Assembly (NCBI GenBank): GCA_002433055.1 | Contig: DJHJ01000039.1 | Coordinates: 498 to 64,497 of the forward strand | Origin: Acidobacteriia bacterium UBA6623 | GTDB lineage: Bacteria > Acidobacteriota > Terriglobia > Bryobacterales > UBA6623 | Length of the DNA: 64,000 nt | Direction of reading: 5' to 3' | Part shown: piece after piece, positions 18,704 through 28,403 of the stretch | Position numbering within the stretch: the stretch's first letter is position 1 | How the letters are laid out: every line of letters begins with the position of its first letter | Made by a program: the position numbers and the translations under genes | The notes under the pieces: generated by a model | Told to the model about the DNA's origin: nothing | The model's database searches: none | What the model saw: the letters and a program-made list of their open reading frames with translations, nothing else

Positions 18704-19774
18704 TCAGCGTGTTTCAAATTTTTCATCAAACATAGGTGTTGTCTTCTCTATCAACACACCGGATTCATCACGTATCAGAAACATCGCCATTAGGTTGTTG
18801 CCGACTGCAAAACGAAACCCTTCGACTTCACCTAACACCATAAGAGCGGTGGCATAAGCATCAGCACGAACGCAAAGTGTATCGAGGACACTCACCGAAG
18901 CTAGACGATCTCGCACCGGTCGACCGGTGCGTGGATCGATTGTATGTGAATACCGACGGCCATCTTGCTCGTAAAAATTACGGTAATTCCCAGATGTCGC
19001 AAGTGCCAAATTTCTTAACGGCAATAGTCGATGTGACTGACGAGTCACAGACTGAGGGCGCTCGACTGCGACACGCCAGGATACACCTTCTTCATTGCTA
19101 CCCGAAGCCCGAATTTCACCACCCAATTCAACCAGATAGTCATCAATGCCCATGTCATTGAGTGTGTCGGCAACTCGATCAACGGCGTAGCCTTTCGCAA
19201 TCGCTGATAAATCACATTTCACAGATGAGTTCCGTTTCGACAGTGTGATCTCTTCCTCATCTAAGTCAATCAGTTGCCATCCGAGATGCGATCGTATTGC
19301 GTCGATCTCGTTTTCGGTGGGTAGAGATCTTTTCGAACGCCTAGAAATGGCACCTCCAGGTCCAAATCCCCACGCGTCGACGAGTGGTTCAACTGTTATA
19401 TCGAAAGCCCCTTTTGTCTCCTCACTAATCGAACGAGCATGGCGAAACACTTCAAATGTTTCATTCGATACCAGTAACGGCTCATCGTTTCTAAGTTTAT
19501 TGAAACGAGATACTTCAGAATCATCTCGATAAGTTGACATCTTTCGGTCAACGTCATCCAATACTCTCTCAACCGATAGGCGTAACTCAAAAGTACGCTG
19601 GTCAGAAAGATGAGAGGAAACGATTTTAACTTGAAAACTTGTGCCCATCTTCTGCCCCTGTAGAACAGTTAGACGAGGTGAAGGGGCACAAGCAACCAGA
19701 GCCACAATGGTCACGGCCAATAAAATAAACCTCGGCCTAGTGTGCAACAAGCGGTGATACACGGTCAGGTACAT
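18704..19774 (-). CDS. apbE: ApbE, FAD:protein FMN transferase
   Basis: ApbE attaches FMN covalently to the threonines of NqrB and NqrC. The 356-residue protein has a lipoprotein signal ending in IVALVAC, so it acts in the periplasm, where the acceptor threonines lie. Visible motifs include GQKMGTSFQVKIV, WGFGPGG, the flavin-binding DLSAIAKGYAVDRVAD and LVELGGEIRASG, and SHTIDPRTGRPV. DAYATALMVLG has the metal-binding aspartate. It sits between nqrF and nqrM (40 and 51 bases apart) and is surely co-expressed with them. All expected residues appear present. Confidence 0.95.
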   Translation of the reverse strand: MYLTVYHRLLHTRPRFILLAVTIVALVACAPSPRLTVLQGQKMGTSFQVKIVSSHLSDQRTFELRLSVERVLDDVDRKMSTYRDDSEVSRFNKLRNDEPLLVSNETFEVFRHARSISEETKGAFDITVEPLVDAWGFGPGGAISRRSKRSLPTENEIDAIRSHLGWQLIDLDEEEITLSKRNSSVKCDLSAIAKGYAVDRVADTLNDMGIDDYLVELGGEIRASGSNEEGVSWRVAVERPQSVTRQSHRLLPLRNLALATSGNYRNFYEQDGRRYSHTIDPRTGRPVRDRLASVSVLDTLCVRADAYATALMVLGEVEGFRFAVGNNLMAMFLIRDESGVLIEKTTPMFDEKFETR

Positions 19775-19814
19775 CTTGGCTGAAATCTATCCGCGAGCGA
19801 ACCTCACTAGAGGC

Positions 19815-21041
19815 TCATCCAAAGTCGTCGAAAAGAATGTTTTCCGGCTCGACACCGAGATTGTCAAGCATATTCATACACGCAGAGATCATCATAGGTG
19901 GCCCACACAAGTAGTACTCAACGTCTTCAGGGGCCGGATGATCAGTCAAATAGTTGTCTAATACAACCTGATGGATAAAACCCGTATAGCCTGTCCAGTT
20001 GTCTTCAGGAAGAGGATCGGAAAGTGCCAGATGCCACTCAAAGTTGGAGTGTTCAGCTTGGATCGTATCGAAGTCATTGATATAGAAGGCCTCTCGATAG
20101 CTGCGTGCACCATACCAAAAAGAGATCTTGCGACCCGTTTCCAAACGCCGAAACTGGTCGAAAATATGTGAGCGCATAGGGGCCATACCCGCACCACCTC
20201 CGATGAATACCATTTCCGCATCGGTTTCTCTGGCAAAAAATTCCCCGAAAGGTCCTGAAATCGTAACGTCGTCTCCTGGCTTAAGGTTGAACGTCCAAGA
20301 CGACATCTTTCCTGGAGGAGTATTTTTAGGTGAACGTGGAGGAGGTGCTGCCACTCGAATATTGAGCATGATTACACCCTTCTCATCAGGGTAGTTTGCC
20401 ATGGAATAAGCTCTACTGACTTCCGTATCGACTTTTGAAACCAGGCCCCACAAACTGAATTTATTCCAATCTCCGCGATACTCCTCCGCAATATCGAAAT
20501 CTTCATACGACAAAGTATGTGGCGGACAGGTCAACTGTACATAGCCACCCGCACGAAAGGGCACTTCTTCGCCGGAGGGTAGTTCAAGAATTAACTCTTT
20601 GATGAAAGTTGCAACATTGTGGTTCGAACGAACCTTGCATTTCCATTGCCGCACACTAAAAATTTCCGAAGGTAGTTCTATAGCGATATCTTGTTTGACT
20701 TTAACTTGGCAGGAAAGGCGGCATCCTTCAGCAGCTTCACGACGTGTAATATGGCTCGTCTCGGTGGGAAGCATAGCGCCACCACCATTTTTGACACTCA
20801 CTTTGCAGACTCCACAACTTCCCTTGCCGCCACACGCCGAAGGTATAAAAATCTTCCGGTCAGCCAACGCGCTCAGCAATGTACCACCAGTCGAAACCCG
20901 TAGTGTCTTGTCCGAATCACCGTTTACCAAAATATCTACTTCTCCACCGGCAACTAACTTATTCCGTGCCACCATCAACAGAGCCACCAGGCTGAGGATC
21001 ACGAATGTGAACATGAAAACGCCTAATATGATGATGGTCAC
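19815..21041 (-). CDS. nqrF: Na+-NQR subunit F (NADH dehydrogenase, 2Fe-2S/FAD)
   Basis: NqrF is the electron entry subunit; it oxidises NADH and passes electrons through FAD and a 2Fe-2S cluster. The 408-residue protein has one N-terminal membrane helix (residues 3-24). A plant-type ferredoxin domain follows with the cysteines of [11 protein letters not shown] and the fourth in GCRLSCQ. The FAD motif is RAYSMANYP and the NADH-binding region has [12 protein letters not shown] and [14 protein letters not shown]. It ends in FDDFG, the characteristic NqrF C-terminus. A 116-base gap separates it from nqrE upstream. Confidence 0.97.
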   Translation of the reverse strand: MTIIILGVFMFTFVILSLVALLMVARNKLVAGGEVDILVNGDSDKTLRVSTGGTLLSALADRKIFIPSACGGKGSCGVCKVSVKNGGGAMLPTETSHITRREAAEGCRLSCQVKVKQDIAIELPSEIFSVRQWKCKVRSNHNVATFIKELILELPSGEEVPFRAGGYVQLTCPPHTLSYEDFDIAEEYRGDWNKFSLWGLVSKVDTEVSRAYSMANYPDEKGVIMLNIRVAAPPPRSPKNTPPGKMSSWTFNLKPGDDVTISGPFGEFFARETDAEMVFIGGGAGMAPMRSHIFDQFRRLETGRKISFWYGARSYREAFYINDFDTIQAEHSNFEWHLALSDPLPEDNWTGYTGFIHQVVLDNYLTDHPAPEDVEYYLCGPPMMISACMNMLDNLGVEPENILFDDFG

Positions 21042-21157
21042 GATAGGACCCCTTTGATTGAGCGTCGTAACTGCTCCAACAACTCTCCTCGGACGTTTGG
21101 TAGCGGTATCGCAAGTTGTTGAAATTTCTGATTTCGATCATCCGTCATAATGAACCT

Positions 21158-21778
21158 TTATAGCTGAATCCCAGCAAAGGCCATAAATCCGATAGCCATT
21201 AATCCAGTCAAGATAAACGTAATACCCAAACCTCTCAGGCCAGATGGAACATTGCTGTAACGCATACGTTCGCGGATTGCTGCCAAGGCCGTAATCGCCA
21301 AAAACCAACCTATTCCAGATCCTAATCCAAATACAGTACTTTCGATCAGAGTGTAATCACGCTCAACCATGAACAAAGAGCCCCCCAAAATTGCACAGTT
21401 GACAGCAATCAAGGGCAGAAATACACCTAAGGCAGCATAAAGTTTGGGGGCAAAACGATCAGTCGTCATCTCCACAATCTGAACCATGGCAGCTATGGTT
21501 CCTATGTAGCATAGAAAACCAAGGAACGAAAGATCTTCTTGAGCCAAGCTCGGATCAATCCACGTCAACGCACCAGGCCTCAAGAAGAAATTGAAGATTA
21601 TATTGTTGAACGGTATTGTCACAGTCAAAACAAAGATAACTGCATACCCGAGACCAATCGCAGTGCTAACTTTCTTCGAGACAGCCAGGAATGAGCACAT
21701 GCCGAGGAAAAAGGCAAGTGCCATATTTTCAACAAACACTGCCTTAACCGCCAGACTTAAATAGTGTTCCGTCATCAT
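21158..21778 (-). CDS. nqrE: Na+-NQR subunit E
   Basis: NqrE is an integral membrane subunit of the Na+ pump and, with NqrD, holds an intramembrane iron site. The 206-residue product has six predicted helices. The characteristic [20 protein letters not shown] contains one of the Cys ligands, and the later [18 protein letters not shown] has the second. It ends in a hydrophobic stretch ([13 protein letters not shown]). It lies 42 bases downstream of nqrD. The paralogue RnfA is similar, but the surrounding NqrA, NqrF and NqrM settle the assignment. Confidence 0.95.
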   Translation of the reverse strand: MMTEHYLSLAVKAVFVENMALAFFLGMCSFLAVSKKVSTAIGLGYAVIFVLTVTIPFNNIIFNFFLRPGALTWIDPSLAQEDLSFLGFLCYIGTIAAMVQIVEMTTDRFAPKLYAALGVFLPLIAVNCAILGGSLFMVERDYTLIESTVFGLGSGIGWFLAITALAAIRERMRYSNVPSGLRGLGITFILTGLMAIGFMAFAGIQL

Positions 21779-21820
21779 TCCTGTCCTTTGTCCGCCATAG
21801 ACTCCTCGTCCGAATCAAAC

Positions 21821-22453
21821 TTATCCCAACTCCTGTTCTTCAATCTGATCGGGACGAATTGTCCGAATCAACCAAATGAAAAGCCCGATAATGAAAAATG
21901 CCCCTGCAGAGCTCACCATAATTCCATTAGGGTAATACCACCCTCCTTCATGCACAGCTGGAAATATCACTTGTCCATAGATCTTCCCAGCGCCAAATAA
22001 TTCCCTTAATAGAGCAGTTGCAATGAGTATCAAGCTGTAACCAAACCCGTTCCCAACGGCATCCAGTAAACTTGACCCAACACCGTTCTGCATCGCATAA
22101 GCCTCCGCCCGGCCCATAATAATGCAATTAGTAATAATCAGACCCACAAAAACAGATAGCTGCTTACTTATGTCGTAGACGTACGCCTTCAAAAATTGGT
22201 CAGCCACAATAACCAAGGAAGCAATGATGGTTAACTGCACTATGATTCTGATATTCGTCGGAATATAATCGCGGAGGAAACTAATAGAAACATTCGAAGC
22301 CATCAGAACAAATATGACTGCGCCACACATCACGAGCGCAGTATCCATTTTGGTCGTTACCGCCAAAGCCGAACAAATTCCCAGAACTTGCAAAGCAATG
22401 GGGTTATTTTCGATCAGAGGATCTAGTAATACCTTTTTCGCTTCCGTTGTCAT
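21821..22453 (-). CDS. nqrD: Na+-NQR subunit D
   Basis: NqrD pairs with NqrE as an inverted-topology membrane subunit of the Na+-translocating complex. The 210-residue protein opens with [27 protein letters not shown], matching the family and holding a Cys ligand of the iron site. It includes [23 protein letters not shown] with the second Cys, then [25 protein letters not shown]. Six hydrophobic segments are visible. It begins 31 bases after nqrC. Length and motifs are normal. Confidence 0.95.
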   Translation of the reverse strand: MTTEAKKVLLDPLIENNPIALQVLGICSALAVTTKMDTALVMCGAVIFVLMASNVSISFLRDYIPTNIRIIVQLTIIASLVIVADQFLKAYVYDISKQLSVFVGLIITNCIIMGRAEAYAMQNGVGSSLLDAVGNGFGYSLILIATALLRELFGAGKIYGQVIFPAVHEGGWYYPNGIMVSSAGAFFIIGLFIWLIRTIRPDQIEEQELG

Positions 22454-22484
22454 GTCTTTCCTGCTCTCTTTTACTCACCATATT

Positions 22485-23273
22485 TCATTTGATGGAATCA
22501 TTATTGACCTGTGTGAAATTTTTTAAATATGGCCCAAACCCGTCCTCACCCAACCAAAAATGCAGCATGTTCGTCACACCACGACTGGTAATAGTCGCGC
22601 CAGATAGACCATCAATCCGATGAGGGTCCCCGACCGGTAGTCCAGCCTGTCCCTTGATTACTTCAATAGCCACTTCGCCACTTTCATCAAAGGCCACTCT
22701 GTCAGGCCAAAGCGCCTTCCAGTCTGGGTTGTCCACTTCACCGCCCAATCCAGGCGTTTCTTTGTGTTGGTAGTAGGTTAATCCGCGCACCGTTTTGGCA
22801 TCGGCATCCAGTGCAAGAAATCCGTAGAGTGTTCCCCAAAGCCCATAGCCTTCGATGGGGAGCACAATCATACCGACTTCGCCGCTATCCTCGAGAATGT
22901 GGTAGATAATCGCATGACGAGCCATGCGTTTAATTGCCGAGGCATTTGGCGGTGCAGAGCGCCCTGCCTTCGGGTCAACTGCCGCTTTGCGTGCATCATA
23001 AAAATCAGGGTCAATCTCTGGTGCTAGTTCGCCATCCTCAACGTGAATTGCGATAGCCTTTACCCGTCCAAACCTGAGTTGCACATCCTCCGAAGATAAG
23101 TTCTCACTCGACCTTGCTAGCCCAGCAGCATAAAGAATGTTCTTTTGCTTATCAAGCCTAGCGTTGTTTTTGTGAAGTTCAGAAAGAGAGACCTCCGATG
23201 AACAGACTACTATCGCGCAGATTATACAAATAGCCCCAGCAAACAAAAAAATGTATCCGGTACTATGCCGCAT
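22485..23273 (-). CDS. nqrC: Na+-NQR subunit C (covalent FMN)
   Basis: NqrC carries a covalently bound FMN on the periplasmic side. The 262-residue protein has one N-terminal membrane helix (about residues 7-27), a periplasmic domain with GYGLWGTLYGFLALDAD and TPGLGGEVDNPDWKALW, and the flavinylation motif SGATITSRGVTNML, where the second Thr-type residue of SGAT is the FMN acceptor. Its start overlaps the end of nqrB by 11 bases, which implies translational coupling. ApbE in the same operon is the enzyme that would modify it. Confidence 0.96.
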   Translation of the reverse strand: MRHSTGYIFLFAGAICIICAIVVCSSEVSLSELHKNNARLDKQKNILYAAGLARSSENLSSEDVQLRFGRVKAIAIHVEDGELAPEIDPDFYDARKAAVDPKAGRSAPPNASAIKRMARHAIIYHILEDSGEVGMIVLPIEGYGLWGTLYGFLALDADAKTVRGLTYYQHKETPGLGGEVDNPDWKALWPDRVAFDESGEVAIEVIKGQAGLPVGDPHRIDGLSGATITSRGVTNMLHFWLGEDGFGPYLKNFTQVNNDSIK

Positions 23274-24483
23274 AACGAGTCTTCCTTCTCTTTATGTTGG
23301 CCCGCACCACAAAGTAGTCAATCAGTGCAGAGAAAAGATTCATAAATAGAATCGCCAGCATCATGCCTTCAGGATAAGCAGGGTTGAGAACTCGGATCAA
23401 AATTGCCAACACACCTATCAAAAAACCATACACGTACTTGCCTGAACTGGAATGTGTCGCTGAAACTGGATCGGTGGCCATAAATACGGTTCCAAATGCC
23501 CAACCACCGAGAACCACATGCCAACCAAACGATAAATTGAAAAGAAGATTCGTTTCCGATCCTATGGCATTCAAAAATGTCACAGTAAGAAAAGATCCCA
23601 CCACCACGGAAACCATGATCCGCCACGAACCAATCCCACTGAGAATTAGCACCCCAGCACCAAATAGGCAAGCAGCTGTCGAGGTTTCGCCCATCGAGCC
23701 TGGCACGAATCCGAGAAAGGCGTCCCACCAGGTGATGTTGGCAGTCAGAACGTTTGGTCCATTTGTTACCGTTTCTGCAAGCCAAGTCGCACCACTATAC
23801 CCATCTGCACTGGTCCGTGCAGCAATCCATACTGCATCGCCGGAAATCTGACCCGGATAGGCAAAGAACAGAAAAGCCCGTGACACAAGTGCTGGGTTCA
23901 GGATATTCATCCCAGTACCGCCGAACACTTCCTTGCCGATAATAATGCCAAATGCTATCCCCACCGCAACTTGCCACAAGGGAATCGTTGGAGGTAAGAC
24001 CAATGGGAACAGCATCCCTGTTACCAAAAAACCTTCGTTGATTTCATGTTTTCGTACTAACGCAAACAGAGCCTCGCAATTGCCACCCACTAGAAACGTG
24101 ACAAGAACCACTGGAAAATAATAGAGAGCACCGTGCACGATGCAAGCAACTACATCGGAAGGTGAAAAAGCATAGCCGAGCATGTGCATCACCTCGGTTT
24201 GCCAAGTATCAAGTGGTAATGCGCCACCCATAATCGCCATATGTGCCTGATAACCAGTGTTGTACATCGCCATCAAAACACAGGGGATCAGCGCAAAAAC
24301 CACAGTCATCATCATGCGTTTGAGGTCGAGTCCGTCTCGGACATGAGAGGCGCCACTAGTTACCTTGCCAGGAGTAAAGAGAAAGGTCTCTCCTGCCTCG
24401 AATAAGGGATACAGCCTCTCGAGACGACCACCGGGTCGAAAATGTTTCGACTGTGAATCTAAAATCGACCTCAGAAATTGCAT
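23263..24483 (-). CDS. nqrB: Na+-NQR subunit B (covalent FMN, Na+ channel subunit)
   Basis: NqrB is the large membrane subunit that holds riboflavin, a covalent FMN and the quinone and Na+ path. The 406-residue protein has about ten helices. The flavinylation motif GYSGATWLAE has Thr as acceptor. GTGMNILNPALVSRAFLFFAYP and GWAFGTVFMATDPVSATHSSSG are strongly conserved in the family. The N-terminal HVRDGLDLKRMMMTVV also matches. It starts 10 bases after nqrA. The presence of both NqrA and a large NqrB excludes an Rnf assignment. Confidence 0.96.
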   Translation of the reverse strand: MQFLRSILDSQSKHFRPGGRLERLYPLFEAGETFLFTPGKVTSGASHVRDGLDLKRMMMTVVFALIPCVLMAMYNTGYQAHMAIMGGALPLDTWQTEVMHMLGYAFSPSDVVACIVHGALYYFPVVLVTFLVGGNCEALFALVRKHEINEGFLVTGMLFPLVLPPTIPLWQVAVGIAFGIIIGKEVFGGTGMNILNPALVSRAFLFFAYPGQISGDAVWIAARTSADGYSGATWLAETVTNGPNVLTANITWWDAFLGFVPGSMGETSTAACLFGAGVLILSGIGSWRIMVSVVVGSFLTVTFLNAIGSETNLLFNLSFGWHVVLGGWAFGTVFMATDPVSATHSSSGKYVYGFLIGVLAILIRVLNPAYPEGMMLAILFMNLFSALIDYFVVRANIKRRKTRYAA

Positions 24484-24493
24484 CAGTCTGCTA

Positions 24494-25864
24494 CTAACCT
24501 TCCTTCTCTATCGCTGTCAGAACATTGCGTAACAGAGGGCCATATTCAGTTTTGCCCGGACAAACAAATGTACACAAAGCCAAATCCTCTTCATCCAACT
24601 CAAGGCAACCCAACTGTTGCGCATACTCTATGTCGCCTACCGCCAAAGCTCTTAGTAGAAATGACGGTTGAATGTCCATCGGCATGATGCGTTCGTACAT
24701 GCCAATTGGCACCATGGCACGATTTGAGCCATGTGTTGAACTGCCAAAATTAAATTTTTTATTGGGTATCAATCTCGAAATAAACGTGTTAACGATCGAG
24801 TAGCTCTCAATACCAGGAGTCAACCAGCCTAGAAACGTTCTCGTACGCTGTTCGGGTATCGCTGAGATCTGATGATGATACCGGCCCAAATAACCAAACA
24901 CATCGCCGGAGGCAATACGGCCCGAGAATACCGATCCTGAGATAACGCGGTTTTCGGCGTTCGATAGCTCTCCTGTGGTCAGACGATCGACAGAAGCTCC
25001 AATCCGAGTCGATAGTAGTCTTGGTCGATTTACCGACGGTCCGGCCAGTGCAACAACTCGCTCTACATCCAGTACTCCGGACTCAAATAGCGCTCCGATA
25101 GCCACAGTGTCTTGATAGTCAACATGCCAAACAAGCTTTGTGGCATCGACAGGGTCTAGAAAATGAATATGCACACCAACGGTACCTGAGGGATGAGGTC
25201 CACTGAACTCTTCAACCTTGAAGCATCTGCCAGACGGTACAGGAATTTCTCCTCCTGGACTCTTACAGATATAAACCGGTCCATCTGTTAATTTCGCAAG
25301 TACCTGCAAGCCCCGCTCAAAGTGCTCTTCTTTGCCGTCCAAGACAACATTCACATCAGGCGATAGAGGATTTGTGTCCGATGCGGTAACAAATATGGAC
25401 CGTGGCAATTTTTCTGGGTCAGCCACTCGACCAAATGGCCGACCACGCAATGCAGTCCACAACCCTGATTCAAGCAGAAGATCTTTAACTTGTGTGCGCT
25501 GCAGTTCACCTGGTGAACGACCTGTGAAGGAGGAAAACGTTATGGCCTCACCTTTTCCTGCAAGTTCGGAGGTGTCGAGCTGAATCACGACTGACTGCAG
25601 AGCACGTCTTGCACCTCGATGAACTGCTATTACGCGCCCACTACCCGGTGCTGTGAAGCGTACACCCGGATTTTTCTTGTCGTCAAATAATACCTGCCCG
25701 CGACATACATCATCCCCCACAGCAACATGCATGGTGGGTTTTATCCCAACGTAGTCATCTGCAAGAACAGCAACACTGTTAGGCTGAGAGGCCTTTTCGA
25801 TTGTTTGTTTCGGTGCGCCCGCAATAGGAAGATTTAAACCCTTCCTGATCTTATGAAGTCCCAT
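24494..25864 (-). CDS. nqrA: Na+-NQR subunit A
   Basis: NqrA is the peripheral cytoplasmic subunit that contributes to the quinone site. The 456-residue product is close to the Vibrio length. It begins with KIRKGLNLPIAGAPKQTI, includes VGDDVCRGQVLFDDKKNPGVRFTAPGSG (split here by motif), and ends with the family-typical LGCLELDEEDLALCTFVCPGKTEYGPLLRNVL, of which LCTFVCPGK is the best-known part. It is the first clear gene of the nqr operon; a promoter should lie in the gap 25865-26223. The ATG follows CTAAAACA with no obvious Shine-Dalgarno. Confidence 0.95.
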   Translation of the reverse strand: MGLHKIRKGLNLPIAGAPKQTIEKASQPNSVAVLADDYVGIKPTMHVAVGDDVCRGQVLFDDKKNPGVRFTAPGSGRVIAVHRGARRALQSVVIQLDTSELAGKGEAITFSSFTGRSPGELQRTQVKDLLLESGLWTALRGRPFGRVADPEKLPRSIFVTASDTNPLSPDVNVVLDGKEEHFERGLQVLAKLTDGPVYICKSPGGEIPVPSGRCFKVEEFSGPHPSGTVGVHIHFLDPVDATKLVWHVDYQDTVAIGALFESGVLDVERVVALAGPSVNRPRLLSTRIGASVDRLTTGELSNAENRVISGSVFSGRIASGDVFGYLGRYHHQISAIPEQRTRTFLGWLTPGIESYSIVNTFISRLIPNKKFNFGSSTHGSNRAMVPIGMYERIMPMDIQPSFLLRALAVGDIEYAQQLGCLELDEEDLALCTFVCPGKTEYGPLLRNVLTAIEKEG

Positions 25865-25868
25865 TGTT

Positions 25869-26069
25869 TTAGTAACGTTCTATGACTGCTTCTACTCGAA
25901 CTCCATTGTCAACAGCGTCTCTGGTGACACCATCTGCTCTGAGACCTCGAATCAGACCAGTATTCGTGGGAGTGCAATTACGACAAACGCCACAACGCAA
26001 CTCATATTTTAGCGTGTTTATCAACAAAGCTGAATCGCATTTCCAATCCAATAGAGAAGTAATTGTCAC
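25869..26069 (-). CDS. possible small Cys-containing ORF upstream of nqrA
   Basis: A 66-codon frame with a GTG start ends four bases before the nqrA start. It reads through LRCGVCRNCTP, a C-x2-C-x2-C run that might bind metal or a cluster. I do not recognise the protein. AAGGG directly before the GTG is too close to be a good ribosome-binding site, so coding status is doubtful. The rest of 25865-26223 shows no other supported gene; it must hold the promoters of nqrA and of the gene starting at 26224. A plus-strand frame over the same bases has no family features. If real, the peptide would be translationally coupled to nqrA. Confidence 0.25.
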   Translation of the reverse strand: MTITSLLDWKCDSALLINTLKYELRCGVCRNCTPTNTGLIRGLRADGVTRDAVDNGVRVEAVIERY

Positions 26070-26223
26070 CCTTGATCACATCCAGCACCTAAGTTCCTGC
26101 TAGACGGACCATGAATACTGAGTGCCATCGAACAAAAAATCACAAACACAATCATTTATTTTCTGTGAATTTGCTAATGGCCGACGCAGGCTTTATTCAG
26201 TAGGATAACCTGGTGAGGCCCCT

Positions 26224-26655
26224 ATGCAAGACCACTTGGTAACTATTGCACGCTTCTCTTCACTGCATGAAGCTCATCTCGCACGGGGAATGCTTGAAGC
26301 CCACGGAATCGTCGTCACTTTGCTTGACGAAAATATTAACCGGGCTCTCGGTAGTGCTGGCAGGTACGTAGGAGGCATCCGACTACAAGTCCCCGAGCAC
26401 GATACCAATCTTGCAGTAGAGTTACTTGGACTCACGGATACTCGCGCTGAAATTGAACCGGCCAACACAAATCACTCCACCAGAAACAACATCCTGAAAG
26501 AATCGCCCAGTGGCGATCGGTCTTGCCCTCTTTGCGGATCTAAACCGGCAGGACTTCTAGCGCGCCTCACGAAAACATTGGATTCTTTGGTGAATAGAGA
26601 ATCAACCCAACAAAATAACACTTGTTCTTTGTGCGGCAATGCTCGAGAGGAGTAG
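26224..26655 (+). CDS. DUF2007 domain protein with zinc-ribbon tail
   Basis: The 143-residue protein has an N-terminal DUF2007 domain (about residues 1-70). Its usual core is TIARFSSLHEAHLARGMLEAHGI (here shown in part) and a following GGIRLQVPEHD. This small alpha/beta domain is described as a putative signal transducer, but no activity is established. The C-terminal half has two CxxC pairs, CPLCGSKP and CSLCGNA, spaced about 40 residues apart, typical of a zinc ribbon. GAGG lies about six bases before the ATG. It is monocistronic between nqrA and another small gene. Confidence 0.8.
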   Translation: MQDHLVTIARFSSLHEAHLARGMLEAHGIVVTLLDENINRALGSAGRYVGGIRLQVPEHDTNLAVELLGLTDTRAEIEPANTNHSTRNNILKESPSGDRSCPLCGSKPAGLLARLTKTLDSLVNRESTQQNNTCSLCGNAREE

Positions 26656-26782
26656 GTAAACCATGTCCATGACGTTGTTTGCACACAACCTCATCTCCCC
26701 TATCCAGCTCTTTCGATTTAGGTCACACTAGGAGAGAACATCTCACAAGTTGTACTACGAATATTAGACCATTGAGGATACG

Positions 26783-27199
26783 ATGAAATGGCTACGTAAA
26801 ATATTTTCGACACCCCCGGCAAAAATATCCTTGCGCGGCCGCCCTGCAATTCGGCGTGAAAAGTCCTATACAGCCGAAACTGGATACGTTTATCAGTACT
26901 TCTATGAAGGTTTCCACGAAACAAACATGGACGGTGAAAATGGCCAGGAATACCTTTTTTCTGTTAGTTCGGATCGAGTGGTACAATTTCCGATCCGAAT
27001 CTTTCTTAGTCGAAAGGTTACGACTGAATGGCAAACAGCTAGGCAACGAGAACTGAACGCTACCGAGCAATATGCGCTCATTAAGATGGCTTTATTTGCG
27101 ATGTTCGATCGGCAGCCAACCCTTGTCGGTGGCGTACCTCCAATCTACATCACCCACGAAGAAGCAGACGAGTACGCCGCAACATTGTCGTTCATATAG
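26783..27199 (+). CDS. hypothetical protein, 138 aa
   Basis: I do not recognise this protein. It is soluble, with a basic N-terminus (MKWLRKIFSTPPAKISLRGR) and an aromatic-rich stretch (GYVYQYFYEGFHE). The central beta-rich part has YLFSVSSDRVVQFPIRIFLS and the C-terminus has a helical ATEQYALIKMALFAMF. GAGG six bases before the ATG supports the start. It follows the DUF2007 gene by 127 bases. The single-domain look and the normal codon use make it a likely real gene of unknown function. Confidence 0.65.
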   Translation: MKWLRKIFSTPPAKISLRGRPAIRREKSYTAETGYVYQYFYEGFHETNMDGENGQEYLFSVSSDRVVQFPIRIFLSRKVTTEWQTARQRELNATEQYALIKMALFAMFDRQPTLVGGVPPIYITHEEADEYAATLSFI

Positions 27200-27216
27200 T
27201 CAACACTCATTACGAG

Positions 27217-28152
27217 CTACCTGACCAGAGGTGTTACCACAATCTTGTAGAACTCGATTGGGCCGTGATCGCCTTGTAACAGAAGTGGGCCAGCACTGGC
27301 TTCACGTGCATCCATAGCCATAGCGGTAAGTCCACGAACCTCTCTCTTGTCGATGATGCTTGTCCCATTAAGCACCACAGTAAGATCACGGCCAATGAGA
27401 ACAATATCAAATGTTTGACGGGCAGTAGATGGTTGGCTGGCATTCAAAGAAGGCTTGATTGTACTGTACAAGGCGCCGTTACCATGGATGCTTGGCGGTT
27501 GACCAAAATCATCGAGGATCTGGATCTCATATCTCGAGCGAAGCCCAATACCACTGTTGCTTTTCGATGCAACACGAAACTCGACATGTAGACGAAAGTT
27601 GAAAAACTTTTCGTTAGAAACCAGGTTTGGAGCCTTACCCTGGTTACGGAGAACGCCATCAGAAACAATCCACCTACCATATTCATTCTGTCCAGCGTGC
27701 CAATGCAGCATATCTTTTCCGTCGAACAATACGATGGGGACACTTGGCTTCCAGCTACCATCGTCTGTGTCTTTGAGGACATCCGGGCGTCTTCCTGACC
27801 ACCGAATTTCAGTGCCGTTTTGGCGGCTAGTGGTACCTTTTATTCCGTCTTTAAATAAGCGGACCGTGTTGGTCGCCCTAAGCCAAGTTTGACTTTGCTG
27901 CAAATAGCGTTCGACGCCGAAAGACAGCACTCCATCTCGAATGTTGGCATCGATCAACGGTTGTGAACGACCTCCGACTGCACCAACACAACGACCTGCA
28001 ATATCGCCGTTACCCGCTCCCCTGATTTCAAGCCACATTGCCTTCTGGTGAGGAGGTTCTACCTCAATCGCCCATTTTCCATTGAATGCTGAATCATCGG
28101 CTCTCGCTCCCATGATGAAAACAAGCAAAAGCATGCATCCCAAAACTCGCAT
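27217..28152 (-). CDS. DUF1080 (3-keto-disaccharide hydrolase-like) secreted protein
   Basis: DUF1080 domains have a concanavalin-like fold and are widespread in polysaccharide-using Bacteroidota, Planctomycetota and Acidobacteriota; some members hydrolyse 3-keto-glycosides. The protein is about 311 residues with a signal peptide (MRVLGCMLLLVFIMGARA, cleavage before DD). The catalytic-fold part has VLFDGKDMLHWHAG, FFNFRLHVEFRVASKSNSGIGLRSRYEIQILDDFG (read as shorter motifs NSGIGLRSR and YEIQILDD) and GPIEFYKIVVTPL at the end. The start is set at the Met before the hydrophobic stretch; an in-frame ATG nine codons upstream is possible. It lies downstream of the GH38-like gene in the same direction. 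Confidence 0.85.
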   Translation of the reverse strand: MRVLGCMLLLVFIMGARADDSAFNGKWAIEVEPPHQKAMWLEIRGAGNGDIAGRCVGAVGGRSQPLIDANIRDGVLSFGVERYLQQSQTWLRATNTVRLFKDGIKGTTSRQNGTEIRWSGRRPDVLKDTDDGSWKPSVPIVLFDGKDMLHWHAGQNEYGRWIVSDGVLRNQGKAPNLVSNEKFFNFRLHVEFRVASKSNSGIGLRSRYEIQILDDFGQPPSIHGNGALYSTIKPSLNASQPSTARQTFDIVLIGRDLTVVLNGTSIIDKREVRGLTAMAMDAREASAGPLLLQGDHGPIEFYKIVVTPLVR

Positions 28153-28403
28153 CGTCGACTCATTTCGTAATAAAAACATTGCTGCCTTCCATCTTCAACA
28201 CAAATACTACAACGTTTCGCTTAAAGGTGTATTTCGAACAACGGTGTGCCACAGCAATACACAAATGAGCACCACATGCAGGAAATTGAACCTAACAATG
28301 CCTTTGTACTGGCATAACCTTGTCCAGTTGGAACAACCAACCCCTCTACTGGCTAGCAGATCTGAGTTATCAACAAGTAGGCTCTTGAGTTAATCACGAT
28401 TCA

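Noticed and set aside
18452..25864. Rnf complex instead of Na+-NQR
   Set aside because: NqrA, NqrF with NADH and FAD motifs, SGAT sites in B and C and NqrM are present; no RnfB or RnfC is encoded.
25882..26103. Plus-strand small ORF upstream of nqrA
   Set aside because: Composition is typical of a shadow frame, there is no ribosome-binding site and it is antisense to the nqr operon head.
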